Assembly (NCBI GenBank): GCA_937868025.1
Contig: CALMLJ010000140.1
Location: forward strand, 1-8,248
Source: an uncultured Acidimicrobiaceae bacterium
GTDB lineage: Bacteria; Actinomycetota; Acidimicrobiia; Acidimicrobiales; Microtrichaceae
Direction of reading: 5' to 3'
Length of the DNA: 8,248 nucleotides
Shown: piece after piece, positions 1-6,576 of the stretch
Position numbering within the stretch: position 1 is the first letter of the stretch
How the letters are laid out: every line of letters starts with the position of its first letter
Program-made: the position numbers and the translations under genes
The notes under the pieces: generated by a model
Told to the model about the DNA's origin: nothing
Seen by the model: only the letters and a program-made list of their open reading frames with translations
The model's database searches: none

Positions 1-633
1 GCTGTGGCCCGAGTGCGCCTGGTCGCCGTCGTCGGGCTCGAGGCTGATGTCGACGATGGCGTACTCGTCGGGGTCGATCGACGACGGCACCACGACGTCT
101 TCGGTGCCCGTGATCGTGCCGAGCGACCGGGGATCGGTCACGCCACGATCGATCAGCCAGAGCTCGTACTTCGAACCGGCGGGCGCCGGCGCCATGTCGC
201 TCGCGTCGATGCGCAGGTGCGTGGTCCCGTTCTCCTCGACGAGGCGTGCCGTGGCGCGGGTGGAACCGAGCGGCTCCAGCTGCTCCAACTCGGCGCGGGC
301 GAGTTGACGTTCGGTTCGGGCCGGGGCGCGGGTCGCGAGGATCGCTCCGACGGCCGCGACCACGAGCAGCACGGCGGCTGCAGCGGCGAACAGGAACGGG
401 CGGGGACGACGGCGCTCGTCCATCGAGATCACGACGGGTACCGACGGACCCGACGCCGCAGCGTCGGCGCCGGACGAGGCGTCGCGCTCGGCAGCGGCGT
501 GGGCGGTGATGCGGCCGAGGAGGTCGGCCGGCGGATCGACCCGCTCGAAGTCGGCGTCGGTCAGGCCGCCGAGCAGCTCGGACAGGCGGCGGTCGCTCTC
601 GGGCGACGGGTGCTCAGGATCGTGGTGCGTCAT
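1..633 (-). CDS. RskA-like anti-sigma factor, 3' end cut by window edge
   Basis: Likely a membrane anti-sigma factor that holds the overlapping ECF sigma factor inactive. The visible 211 residues have a short cytoplasmic N-terminus (about 1-78), one transmembrane helix (about 79-100, Ala/Val/Leu-rich after the basic DERRRPRP stretch), and an extracytoplasmic domain. That domain carries RskA-family hallmarks: SKYELWLID near 154-162 and a terminal VDISLEPDDG...AHSG segment. The reading frame is open to base 1, so the last few residues lie outside the window. The ATG at 633 is preceded by a good ribosome binding site (TGGAGG, 6-nt spacing) and overlaps the end of the sigma gene by 20 bp, which suggests coupled translation. 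The N-terminal region shows no HxxxCxxC zinc motif, so it is not a ZAS-type anti-sigma factor. Release of the sigma factor by regulated proteolysis is known for this family but is inferred here. Confidence 0.9.
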   Translation of the reverse strand, partial: MTHHDPEHPSPESDRRLSELLGGLTDADFERVDPPADLLGRITAHAAAERDASSGADAAASGPSVPVVISMDERRRPRPFLFAAAAAVLLVVAAVGAILATRAPARTERQLARAELEQLEPLGSTRATARLVEENGTTHLRIDASDMAPAPAGSKYELWLIDRGVTDPRSLGTITGTEDVVVPSSIDPDEYAIVDISLEPDDGDQAHSGHS

Positions 634-1252
634 CGAACGCCTCCAGGTGTCGACGGAGCCGCTGGAGCCCTCGTCGGATATCGCTCTTGACCGTGCCGAG
701 CGGAACACCGCTCCGCTCGGCGATCTGGGTGTGGGTCTGGTCGTCGAAGTAGGCGAGGCGGACCATTTCCCGTGATCGCTCCGGGAGGTCCATGAGTGCG
801 TCGGCGATCAGCATGCGTTGGGCCATCAGGTCGAGATCCTCTGCGACGACGCCACGCTCGGCGTCCTGTGCGGTGACCGGTGCCAACGGGTTGCGCTGCT
901 CGGTCCGGTGGATGTCGACCACCTTGAAGCGGGCGATGCCCATGAGCCAACCGGCCAGGGAACCGAGGTCGGGGCGGTACCGCTCCCTCGACCGCCAGGC
1001 GGCGAGGAAGACGTCCTGGGTGGCGTCGGCGGCACGGTGGTCGTCGAGCGCCCGCCGGCAGAACGAGTACACCAGGCGGCTGTGCTCCCGGTAGACCTCC
1101 TCGAGGGCCCGCTCGTCACCGGAACGGAATCGCTCGGCGAGCACGGCATCGGCGTCGTGGTTCGAATCCATTCGAACAGTCCGATCGCTCATCCGGACGC
1201 GTTCGAGCACATCGACGGCCACAGCGCTTCGTTCGTAGGTGTCGACAGCCAC
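614..1252 (-). CDS. sigK: ECF RNA polymerase sigma factor, SigK-like
   Basis: An extracytoplasmic-function sigma factor of 212 residues if started at the GTG at 1252. Sigma region 2 spans about 53-118 and includes DATQDVFLAAWR (77-88) and SLAGWLMGIARFKVVDIHR (98-116). Region 4 spans about 146-203, with a helix-turn-helix around THTQIAERSGVPLGTVKSDI. The overlapping RskA-like gene and the nearby fasciclin gene support a SigK-type (ECF19-like) assignment, but the symbol is given by analogy. The start is uncertain. The first 27-30 residues look unlike the family, and in-frame ATGs lie at 1192 and 1171. A putative autoregulatory promoter (1260-1288) would place transcription initiation close to the GTG at 1252. 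That would make it a leaderless start, or leave one of the inner ATGs as the true start. None of the three has a clear ribosome binding site. Confidence 0.9.
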   Translation of the reverse strand: MAVDTYERSAVAVDVLERVRMSDRTVRMDSNHDADAVLAERFRSGDERALEEVYREHSRLVYSFCRRALDDHRAADATQDVFLAAWRSRERYRPDLGSLAGWLMGIARFKVVDIHRTEQRNPLAPVTAQDAERGVVAEDLDLMAQRMLIADALMDLPERSREMVRLAYFDDQTHTQIAERSGVPLGTVKSDIRRGLQRLRRHLEAFDDAPRS

Positions 1253-1259
1253 ATTGAGT

Positions 1260-1288
1260 CGTTCGGAGTCACCGCCCTATCCGGATGC
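1260..1288 (-). promoter_or_regulatory. Putative SigK-type promoter of the sigma/anti-sigma operon
   Basis: Reading the minus strand, GCATCC (1288-1283) is followed after exactly 17 nt by CGAACG (1265-1260). The same pair with the same spacing lies upstream of the fasciclin gene. The elements resemble the mycobacterial SigK consensus as I recall it (-35 CCATCC, -10 CGAATA). The -10-like element ends 7 nt before the annotated GTG, so the transcript may be leaderless. Autoregulation of an ECF operon is common in the class but is inferred here. Confidence 0.6.
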
Positions 1289-1291
1289 ATA

Positions 1292-1319
1292 GGGCCGCAG
1301 CTTCTCACAGCTGCGGCCC
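1292..1319 (-). terminator. Perfect 11-bp hairpin between the fasciclin gene and the sigma operon
   Basis: The sequence GGGCCGCAGCT is repeated as its exact reverse complement across a 6-nt loop. It lies 27 nt after the fasciclin stop codon and 3 nt before the -35-like element of the sigma operon. A GC-rich stem of this strength is consistent with a terminator that stops read-through into the sigma genes. There is no T-run after the stem on either strand, so it is not a classical intrinsic terminator. It could instead be an RNA stability or transcription-pausing element. Confidence 0.6.
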
Positions 1320-1346
1320 CTGCATCACGGTGGGAGGACGGTCGGA

Positions 1347-1976
1347 TCAGAGATCCGCGGGGCGCAGCACCAGGGAGAGGCCGTGGATGTAGCCGTTGGC
1401 GAGGGAGCCGCCGTAGTTGAACTTGCTGTACACGACACCGGCGTCATCGGCGTTCGGGTCGAGGTCGCGCAACAGGATCAGGCTGAGCGCGGGGTTCACC
1501 ACGTCGACCTTCAGCTTCCCGCCCTGGAGGGTGGTGAGCTCGGCACCGTTGGCCGCGAGGGCGTCGGCAGCGGAGATCTTCGAACCGACGATGTGGTAGG
1601 TGAGCACGGTCTTGACGGTGGGCCGGCCGAGCGAGGCGACGGCGTCGAACACACCCTGCTCGTCGAGGACGACGTTGCCGGTGAGGCTGTACACCAGCAC
1701 CTGGAACGCCCGGTCGTTGGGCAGGAACACCGTCAGGGACGCCGACGGGTCGGACGCGGCCTCGACGAGGTCGGGGTAGAGGAGGATCGCCTGGGTGGCG
1801 ATGTCGAAGTCGTACCAGTCGTCGTCGAAGCCGGCGGCGTTGTCACCGGTGTCGGACAGCAGCTGCTGGGCGATCGTCTTCTCCGACGGCGCCGGGGACG
1901 GCACCGTGCAGGCACCGGCGGCGAGCGCGATGGCGAGGACGAGGGGGATGAGTGGGAGTCGTTGACGAAGTCGCAT
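1347..1976 (-). CDS. Fasciclin (FAS1)-domain lipoprotein, MPT70/MPT83-like
   Basis: A 209-residue surface lipoprotein. Residues 1-22 form a signal peptide (basic MRLRQR, then a hydrophobic core). It ends in AGAC with the candidate lipidated Cys at 23, a slightly atypical lipobox with Ala at -3. A short Pro/Ser linker leads into a single FAS1 domain (about 57-207). The domain has the conserved TVFLPNDRAF (82-91), a YH motif (127-128) in TYHIVG, and the terminal NGYIHGLSLVLRP strand region. FAS1 domains mediate adhesion or ligand contacts; the ligand here is unknown. The mycobacterial homologues MPT83 (a lipoprotein) and MPT70 are controlled by SigK/RskA, and here a SigK/RskA-like pair lies just downstream on the same strand. 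The ATG at 1976 has an upstream GAAAGG ribosome binding site with 7-nt spacing. A sigma-type promoter lies 37-65 nt upstream. Confidence 0.92.
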   Translation of the reverse strand: MRLRQRLPLIPLVLAIALAAGACTVPSPAPSEKTIAQQLLSDTGDNAAGFDDDWYDFDIATQAILLYPDLVEAASDPSASLTVFLPNDRAFQVLVYSLTGNVVLDEQGVFDAVASLGRPTVKTVLTYHIVGSKISAADALAANGAELTTLQGGKLKVDVVNPALSLILLRDLDPNADDAGVVYSKFNYGGSLANGYIHGLSLVLRPADL

Positions 1977-2012
1977 GGAGCGGCCTTTCGGTCGTGGTCG
2001 GGGTCAAGAGGT

Positions 2013-2041
2013 GGTTCGGTCGACGGGGCCCTTGCGGATGC
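2013..2041 (-). promoter_or_regulatory. Putative SigK-type promoter of the fasciclin lipoprotein gene
   Basis: On the minus strand, GCATCC (2041-2036) and CGAACC (2018-2013) are separated by exactly 17 nt, as in the element at 1260-1288. Identity extends outward to TGCATCCG, and AGGG occurs at a matching position in both spacers. The start point would fall near 2006, giving a leader of about 30 nt that contains the GAAAGG ribosome binding site. I infer that the neighbouring ECF sigma factor recognises this site. Confidence 0.62.
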
Positions 2042-2066
2042 AACGTTGTGGTGACCGCCCGGGCAC

Positions 2067-2081
2067 CCCCGGCCGCCGGGG
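2067..2081. repeat. 15-bp GC palindrome between divergent promoters
   Basis: CCCCGGC-C-GCCGGGG is a perfect inverted repeat with a single central base. It lies between the -35-like element of the fasciclin promoter (ends at 2041) and the -35 of the copper operon (starts at 2085). One central base is too tight for a full RNA hairpin. It may be a protein site, a divider between the divergent promoters, or chance in GC-rich DNA. Confidence 0.35.
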
Positions 2082-2084
2082 CGA

Positions 2085-2113
2085 TTGACCCATACCCCCT
2101 GCAGGTATATCGT
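2085..2113 (+). promoter_or_regulatory. Copper-operon promoter, housekeeping-sigma type
   Basis: TTGACC (2085-2090) is a close match to a -35 hexamer. TATCGT (2108-2113), 17 nt downstream, is an acceptable -10, with an overlapping TATATC as an alternative. The spacer is almost exactly filled by the first CsoR-like palindrome, which fits repression by blocking RNA polymerase. The start point would be near 2120, giving a leader of about 45 nt to copZ. Confidence 0.65.
2092..2108. promoter_or_regulatory. CsoR-like operator 1, within the promoter spacer
   Basis: The 17-bp imperfect palindrome has ATACC/GGTAT arms around a CTGCAG core. It matches the second operator at 13 of 17 positions, including all of ATACCCC and GGTAT. 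TACCCC...GGTA is the typical core of CsoR-family operators. It sits between the -35 and -10 elements of the promoter ahead of copZ, copA and csoR. Confidence 0.65.
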
Positions 2114-2125
2114 CGGGTCCGTAGC

Positions 2126-2144
2126 GATACCCCATAGGGGTATC
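2126..2144. promoter_or_regulatory. CsoR-like operator 2, perfect palindrome in the early leader
   Basis: GATACCCC-ATA-GGGGTATC has perfect 8-bp arms around a 3-bp centre and is a strong CsoR-type site. It lies roughly at +7 to +25 relative to the predicted start point, and its centre is 35 bp from the centre of operator 1. Binding of apo-CsoR here would hinder initiation or early elongation, with Cu(I) releasing it. Cognate CsoR is encoded at the end of the same operon. Confidence 0.75.
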
Positions 2145-2164
2145 CATCGACCAAGGAGGACACC

Positions 2165-2377
2165 ATGCAGAACCACACGTACCGGGTGACCGGGATGACC
2201 TGCGGCCACTGCGAGGCCGCCGTGCGGTCCGAGGTCGGAGGGATCGACGGCGTCGAGTCGGTCGACGTGCAACTCGACACGGGAGAGCTCGTCGTCCGAG
2301 GCAGCGCCGAGGTCACCGACGAGGCCGTCCTCGCCGCCGTCGAGGAGGCGGGGTACGACGCCGTGAGGGTCGGGTGA
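2165..2377 (+). CDS. copZ: CopZ-like copper chaperone (HMA domain)
   Basis: A 70-residue cytoplasmic protein made of one heavy-metal-associated domain. The Cu(I)-binding GMTCGHC motif has its cysteines at 13 and 16. The rest follows the usual fold signature: AAVRSEV...[16 protein letters not shown]...V...[10 protein letters not shown]. It should carry Cu(I) to CopA, and may also exchange copper with CsoR. A strong ribosome binding site (AAGGAGGA, 2153-2160) fixes the ATG at 2165. The stop codon overlaps the GTG of the next gene in a GTGA junction. As first gene of the operon, it is directly under the two CsoR-like operators. Confidence 0.93.
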   Translation: MQNHTYRVTGMTCGHCEAAVRSEVGGIDGVESVDVQLDTGELVVRGSAEVTDEAVLAAVEEAGYDAVRVG

Positions 2378-2568
2378 CCGCTCCGACGAAGCTGATCGTC
2401 TTCGGCATCGCGCTCGTCGCGCTGTTCCTCGCATCGTTCACGATCGCCGGCGCGGTGGTCCCCGACGACGTGGTGACCCGCTGGACCGAGCGCGGCGCCA
2501 CCCACGACACGGGTGTCACCGGTACCGGCACCACCCACACCGGGCACACGGACGGACACGGATCGTGA
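2374..2568 (+). CDS. Small single-pass membrane protein with His-containing tail
   Basis: A 64-residue protein that I do not recognise as a named family. Residues 6-29 form one strong transmembrane helix. The rest is a short charged stretch followed by a Gly/Thr/His-rich tail with His at 44, 55, 58 and 62. The GTG start overlaps the copZ stop by 4 bp, and its TGA overlaps the GTG of copA by 4 bp. It is therefore embedded in the copper operon and probably translated by coupling. That position and the histidines suggest a role in copper handling at the membrane, for example helping CopA or binding exported metal. This is inference: the tail has no Cys or Met metal site. The topology is not clear from the sequence. 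The tail could be outside if the helix acts as an uncleaved signal anchor. Confidence 0.8.
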   Translation: MTAPTKLIVFGIALVALFLASFTIAGAVVPDDVVTRWTERGATHDTGVTGTGTTHTGHTDGHGS

Positions 2569-4808
2569 CCACGCCCAGCACGGCCGACATCGAGCTCGAG
2601 ATCGGCGGCATGACCTGCGCCTCGTGCGCCATGCGCATCGAGAAGAAGCTCAACAAGCTCGACGGCGTCACGGCGACGGTCAACTACGCCACCGAGACGG
2701 CGCGGGTCACGGCCGCCACCGACCTCGATCCCGCGGTACTGATCGCCGAGGTCGAGAAGACCGGATACAGCGCGGCCCTGCCCGCGGCGCACGGAACCCT
2801 CCCCGACAGCGACGACGTCGTCGACCCCGAGCTGGTCGCGCTGCGGCAGCGACTCGTCGGCGCAGTGGTCTTGACCGTTCCCGTGATCGTCCTGGCGATG
2901 GTCCCCGCCCTGCAGTTCGAGTACTGGCAGTGGGCGTCGCTCACACTCGCCGCGCCGGTGATCACCTGGGCGGCCTGGCCCTTCCACCGCGCCGCCTGGA
3001 CCAACCTCCGCCACGGCGCCGCAACCATGGACACGCTGGTGTCGGTCGGCACGCTGTCGGCACTGCTCTGGTCGTTGTACGCCCTGTTCCTCGGCACCGC
3101 CGGGGTGCCGGGCATGAAGCACGGCTTCGACCTGACCGTCACCCCCGGTGACGGCGCCGGCAACATCTACCTCGAAGTCGCCGCCGGCGTCACCATGTTC
3201 GTCCTGGCCGGTCGCTACTTCGAGCAGCGATCCAAGCGCCGCGCCGGCGCCGCACTGCGGGCGCTGCTCGAGCTGGGAGCAAAGGACGTCGCCGTCGTGC
3301 GCGACGGCGTCGAGACCCGGGTCCCGATCCACGACCTCGTCGTCGGCGACGAGTTCGTCGTCCGCCCCGGCGAGAAGATCGCAACCGACGGCGTGATCGT
3401 GGCGGGCCGATCGGCCGTCGACGCGAGCTTGCTGACCGGTGAATCCCTCCCCGTCGAGGTGGCCGAGGGCGACGCCGTGACCGGTTCGACGGTGAACGCG
3501 GGTGGCCGCATCACGGTGCGGGCGACCGGCGTCGGCGCCGACACCCAGTTGGCTCGGATGGCGAAGCTCGTGGAGGACGCCCAAGCCGGCAAGGCACCGG
3601 TGCAACGCCTCGCCGACCGTGTGTCTGGCGTCTTCGTGCCGATCGTCATCGCGATCGCGGTGGCCGTCCTCGGCGCCTGGCTGGGCGCCGGATTCCCCGC
3701 CGACGCGGCCTTCACCGCCGCCGTCGCCGTGCTCATCATCGCCTGTCCGTGTGCTCTCGGCCTGGCGACGCCGACGGCGCTGCTCGTCGGCACGGGGCGA
3801 GGCGCTCAGCTCGGCGTCCTGATCAAGGGCCCGGAGGTGCTGGAGTCGACCCGCCGGGTCGACACGATCGTGCTCGACAAGACGGGCACGGTGACCACGG
3901 GGCGCATGACGCTCGTCGAGGTGCACGTCGAGGCGGACACCGAGCGCGCCGACGTGCTGCGGCTCGCCGGGGCGTTGGAGGCGGCGTCGGAGCATCCGAT
4001 CGCCCGGGCCGTCGCGCTCGGGGCCGTCGAGGAGGTCGGCGACCTCCCCACGCCGACCACGTTCGACAACCTCGGCGGCCGCGGGGTCGTGGGCACCGTC
4101 GACGGCCACGAGGTGGTGGTCGGGAGCGAACGATTGCTGAGAGAGCGGTCGCTGCACCTCTCCCCCGCGCTCGCCACGGCCAAGTCGCAGGCCGAGGCGA
4201 ACGGGCGCACCGCAGTCGTCGCCGCCTGGGACGGACGGGCGCAGGGTGTGCTCGTCGTCGCCGACGCCGTCAAGGGAACGAGCGCCGAGGCGATCGCCCG
4301 GTTCACCGAGCTGGGGCTGACCACCGTGCTCCTCACCGGCGACAACACCGCCGCCGCCGAGCAGGTCGGCCGTGAGGTCGGCATCACCGAAGTGATCGCC
4401 GAGGTCCTGCCCGCCGAGAAGGTCGACGTGATCAAGCGGCTGCAGTCCGAGGGCAAGGTGGTCGCCATGGTCGGCGACGGCGTGAACGACGCCGCCGCCC
4501 TCGCCCAGGCCGACCTCGGTCTCGCGATGGGCACCGGCACCGACGTCGCCATCGAAGCCGCCGACATCACCCTCGTCCGCGGCGACCTCCGCTCGGCGGC
4601 CGATGCCATCCGCCTCTCCCGTCGAACCCTCGGCACCATCAAGGTCAACCTCTTCTGGGCGTTCGCCTACAACGTCGCCGCCATCCCGCTGGCGGCGTTC
4701 GGCCTCCTCAACCCGATGCTCGCCGGCGCGGCGATGGCCGGCTCCAGCGTGTTCGTCGTCAGCAACAGCCTGCGCCTGCGGTCCTTCCGTTCCGTCGCGA
4801 CCGCCTGA
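2565..4808 (+). CDS. copA: Copper-exporting P1B-type ATPase
   Basis: A 747-residue Cu(I) efflux pump of normal family length. One N-terminal HMA domain has GMTCASC with cysteines at 18 and 21. Membrane helices follow from about residue 95. The actuator domain has TGES at 291-294. The metal-binding CPC (394-396) lies in [10 protein letters not shown]. The phosphorylated Asp is 438 in DKTGT. The nucleotide-binding domain has the P1B signature His-Pro at 477-478 (SEHPIARA), and the hinge motif GDGVND is at 637-642. Tyr702-Asn703 and Met724 with Ser727-Ser728 in the last helices match the intramembrane Cu(I) sites of P1B-1 pumps, so copper or silver is favoured over zinc or cadmium. The GTG start overlaps the previous stop codon by 4 bp. 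The next gene, csoR, follows after 43 bp. Confidence 0.97.
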   Translation: MTTPSTADIELEIGGMTCASCAMRIEKKLNKLDGVTATVNYATETARVTAATDLDPAVLIAEVEKTGYSAALPAAHGTLPDSDDVVDPELVALRQRLVGAVVLTVPVIVLAMVPALQFEYWQWASLTLAAPVITWAAWPFHRAAWTNLRHGAATMDTLVSVGTLSALLWSLYALFLGTAGVPGMKHGFDLTVTPGDGAGNIYLEVAAGVTMFVLAGRYFEQRSKRRAGAALRALLELGAKDVAVVRDGVETRVPIHDLVVGDEFVVRPGEKIATDGVIVAGRSAVDASLLTGESLPVEVAEGDAVTGSTVNAGGRITVRATGVGADTQLARMAKLVEDAQAGKAPVQRLADRVSGVFVPIVIAIAVAVLGAWLGAGFPADAAFTAAVAVLIIACPCALGLATPTALLVGTGRGAQLGVLIKGPEVLESTRRVDTIVLDKTGTVTTGRMTLVEVHVEADTERADVLRLAGALEAASEHPIARAVALGAVEEVGDLPTPTTFDNLGGRGVVGTVDGHEVVVGSERLLRERSLHLSPALATAKSQAEANGRTAVVAAWDGRAQGVLVVADAVKGTSAEAIARFTELGLTTVLLTGDNTAAAEQVGREVGITEVIAEVLPAEKVDVIKRLQSEGKVVAMVGDGVNDAAALAQADLGLAMGTGTDVAIEAADITLVRGDLRSAADAIRLSRRTLGTIKVNLFWAFAYNVAAIPLAAFGLLNPMLAGAAMAGSSVFVVSNSLRLRSFRSVATA

Positions 4809-4851
4809 CCCGTTCCGTCCCCCGGTACCCCTCCCGAAAGGCACCCGTCGT

Positions 4852-5154
4852 ATGGACGACACCACCGCACACCACCACGGCTACATGGGCGACAAGGCGA
4901 AGTACCTCGCCCGCCTCAAGCGCATCGAGGGCCAGGCCCGCGGGCTCCACCGGATGGTCGACGAGGAGCAGTACTGCATCGACATCCTCACCCAGATCTC
5001 GGCGGTGACCAAGGCGCTGGAAGGCGTCGCGCTCGCGCTGCTCGACGATCACCTGCGGCACTGCGTCGTCGACGCCGTGACCAGCGGTGGCCCCGATGCC
5101 GACGCCAAGCTCAAGGAGGCGTCCGACGCCATCGCCCGCCTCGTGCGCTCCTGA
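4852..5154 (+). CDS. csoR: CsoR copper-sensing transcriptional repressor
   Basis: A 100-residue all-helical repressor of the CsoR/RcnR (DUF156) family. The family signature LARLKRIEGQARGLHRMV covers residues 19-36. The Cu(I) ligands Cys42, His67 and Cys71 have the same spacing (C-x24-H-x3-C) as Cys36/His61/Cys65 of Mycobacterium tuberculosis CsoR, so a copper sensor is favoured over nickel (RcnR) or persulfide (CstR) relatives. An N-terminal HHH (7-9) is extra. The start is the ATG at 4852, with GAAAGG 10 nt upstream. An in-frame extension into copA is possible but carries no family sequence. It is last in the copper operon and would repress its own promoter through the operators at 2092-2108 and 2126-2144. 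Its stop lies 15 bp from the convergent kinase stop. Confidence 0.95.
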   Translation: MDDTTAHHHGYMGDKAKYLARLKRIEGQARGLHRMVDEEQYCIDILTQISAVTKALEGVALALLDDHLRHCVVDAVTSGGPDADAKLKEASDAIARLVRS

Positions 5155-5169
5155 GCGCCGGGCCTCGCC

Positions 5170-6576
5170 TCACCGACCCGGCGTGCGCCGCACGGCCGGC
5201 GCGTCGAGCGGGGAACGCCGAAGGCGGACCTCCACCACGAGCCCGCCCTCGGGGCGCAGCCGGGCCGTGACTCCGCCGCCCGACGCCTCGGCGAGGCGCA
5301 GCACGATGGGGAGTCCGAGCCCGCTCCCACCGTCGACGGCGTTGGGCCCGCGCCAGAACCGGTCGAACATGCGCCCCAGCTGAGCGTCGGTCACACCCGG
5401 GCCCTCGTCGGTGACGGCGACCGTCACGGCGTCGCCGGTGGCCGTCACCGAGACGACCACGGCGCTGTGGGGCGGCGCATGATCGGCGGCGTTGGCGATG
5501 AGGTTGTCGAGGATCTGCTCCAGGCCCCCGTCGACGACGTCGGCGACCGCACCCCCGGAACGGTCGTCGACGGTGAGCCCGAGGTCGCGCTCCTCGGCCA
5601 ACGGCAGCCAGGTCGCGACCCGCTCCGCGGCGACGGCACCGACGTCGACCCCGACGATCTCCCCCGCCGACGCGTCGAGCCGCGCCAACGACAACAGCGC
5701 GTCGACCAGCTCGGCGAGTCGGTCGACCTCCGCCATCGCGGCGAGCAGGTCGTCCGACGGTGCCCCGCCGGAGTCGGCGACGGCGTCGATGCGGAGGCGG
5801 AGGGCCGTCAGTGGCGTCCGGAGTTGATGGGACGCGTCGGCGAGGAAGGACCGCTGCGACTCGACCAGCGTCTGGAGTCGCGCCGCCATGGTGTTGAACG
5901 TGGTCGTGACCCGCACGAGGTCGGCAGGCCCCTTCGCAACCGGCAGCCGGGCACCGAGGTCGCCCGAAGCGAGCGAATCGGCCGCCGATTCCAACCGCTG
6001 GATGGGCCGACCGAGACCTCGGGCGACGAACCAGCCCACCGTCGCGACGACGGCGAGCACGATCGCGTCGAGGGAGACGAGTTGGACCCACACCCCCCGG
6101 GTGCGGCTGTCGACCGTCGTCGAGGGGTAGCTGACCCGGACGGCCCCGAGGACCTTGCCCTCGTGGCGGATCGGGATCGCGACGTACGCGATCGAGGCGC
6201 CGAGCGTGGCCGACGGGCGAGCCCCGCTCGAGAAGCGCCCGGCGAGCGCGGCGGCGATCTCGGGCCGGCTCGAGAACTGACGTGACGGCCCCGACAACGA
6301 GCTCGAGTCGACGACCGACCGACCGGCGGCGTCGACCATCACGACGCGCCCACCGGTCTCGGCCACGTACCGGCGAACGAGGGACGGGAGCGAGCTGAAA
6401 TCGGAGCTCTCGAATGCGTCGTCGGACTCGGCACCGAGCACGCGGGCGTCGCGCTCGATGGCGGTGAACAGACGGTCGCGCTCACGCGCCGCGAAGGTCA
6501 GCCCCAGCGGAACCGTGAGCATCGCCAGGATCAGCAGGGTCATCAGCAGGTAGCTGACGAGGATCCGGCGCGTCAT
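5170..6576 (-). CDS. Two-component sensor histidine kinase
   Basis: A 468-residue membrane kinase that should phosphorylate the response regulator encoded just upstream. The first helix is at about 5-30, an extracytoplasmic sensor region at about 31-160, the second helix at about 163-185, and a HAMP linker at about 186-238. In the HisKA domain the phospho-acceptor is His250, in FLADASHQLRTPL. The ATPase domain has the N-box Asn362 (NLIANAADHAP), the G1 box DEGPG (390-394) and GSGLGL (417-422). The start chosen is the ATG at 6576, which overlaps the regulator stop in an ATGA junction. A longer form from 6624 would add 16 unremarkable residues inside the regulator gene. The sensor has no cysteine or histidine cluster that would indicate a metal, so the signal is unknown. 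Confidence 0.93.
   Translation of the reverse strand: MTRRILVSYLLMTLLILAMLTVPLGLTFAARERDRLFTAIERDARVLGAESDDAFESSDFSSLPSLVRRYVAETGGRVVMVDAAGRSVVDSSSLSGPSRQFSSRPEIAAALAGRFSSGARPSATLGASIAYVAIPIRHEGKVLGAVRVSYPSTTVDSRTRGVWVQLVSLDAIVLAVVATVGWFVARGLGRPIQRLESAADSLASGDLGARLPVAKGPADLVRVTTTFNTMAARLQTLVESQRSFLADASHQLRTPLTALRLRIDAVADSGGAPSDDLLAAMAEVDRLAELVDALLSLARLDASAGEIVGVDVGAVAAERVATWLPLAEERDLGLTVDDRSGGAVADVVDGGLEQILDNLIANAADHAPPHSAVVVSVTATGDAVTVAVTDEGPGVTDAQLGRMFDRFWRGPNAVDGGSGLGLPIVLRLAEASGGGVTARLRPEGGLVVEVRLRRSPLDAPAVRRTPGR

Noticed and set aside
4..690. Plus-strand open frame across the left edge
   Set aside because: The opposite strand encodes a convincing RskA-like protein with a transmembrane helix and a good ribosome binding site. 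The plus frame is Arg/Gly-rich and has no domain.
1383..2054. Plus-strand open frame opposite the fasciclin gene
   Set aside because: Low-complexity Gly/Val/Glu/Arg translation, antisense to a lipoprotein with a clear signal peptide and FAS1 motifs.
2145..2164. Riboswitch or structured leader before copZ
   Set aside because: The predicted leader is only about 45 nt and is largely occupied by the second CsoR-like operator and the ribosome binding site.
4603..4851. N-terminal extension of csoR into the end of copA
   Set aside because: The frame is open, but the extension is a shadow of copA. CsoR proteins are about 90-120 residues, and the ATG at 4852 has its own ribosome binding site.
2313..4865. 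Very long minus-strand open frame (850 codons) opposite copA
   Set aside because: It is a shadow of copA caused by high GC and strong third-position bias. Its translation is Gly/Arg/Asp/His-rich without domains, while copA has every P-type ATPase motif on the other strand.
5144..5157. GCGCTC-CT-GAGCGC inverted repeat at the csoR stop as a terminator
   Set aside because: A 2-nt loop cannot close a stable hairpin of that stem, and there is no T-run. No terminator could be supported in the 15 bp between the convergent genes.
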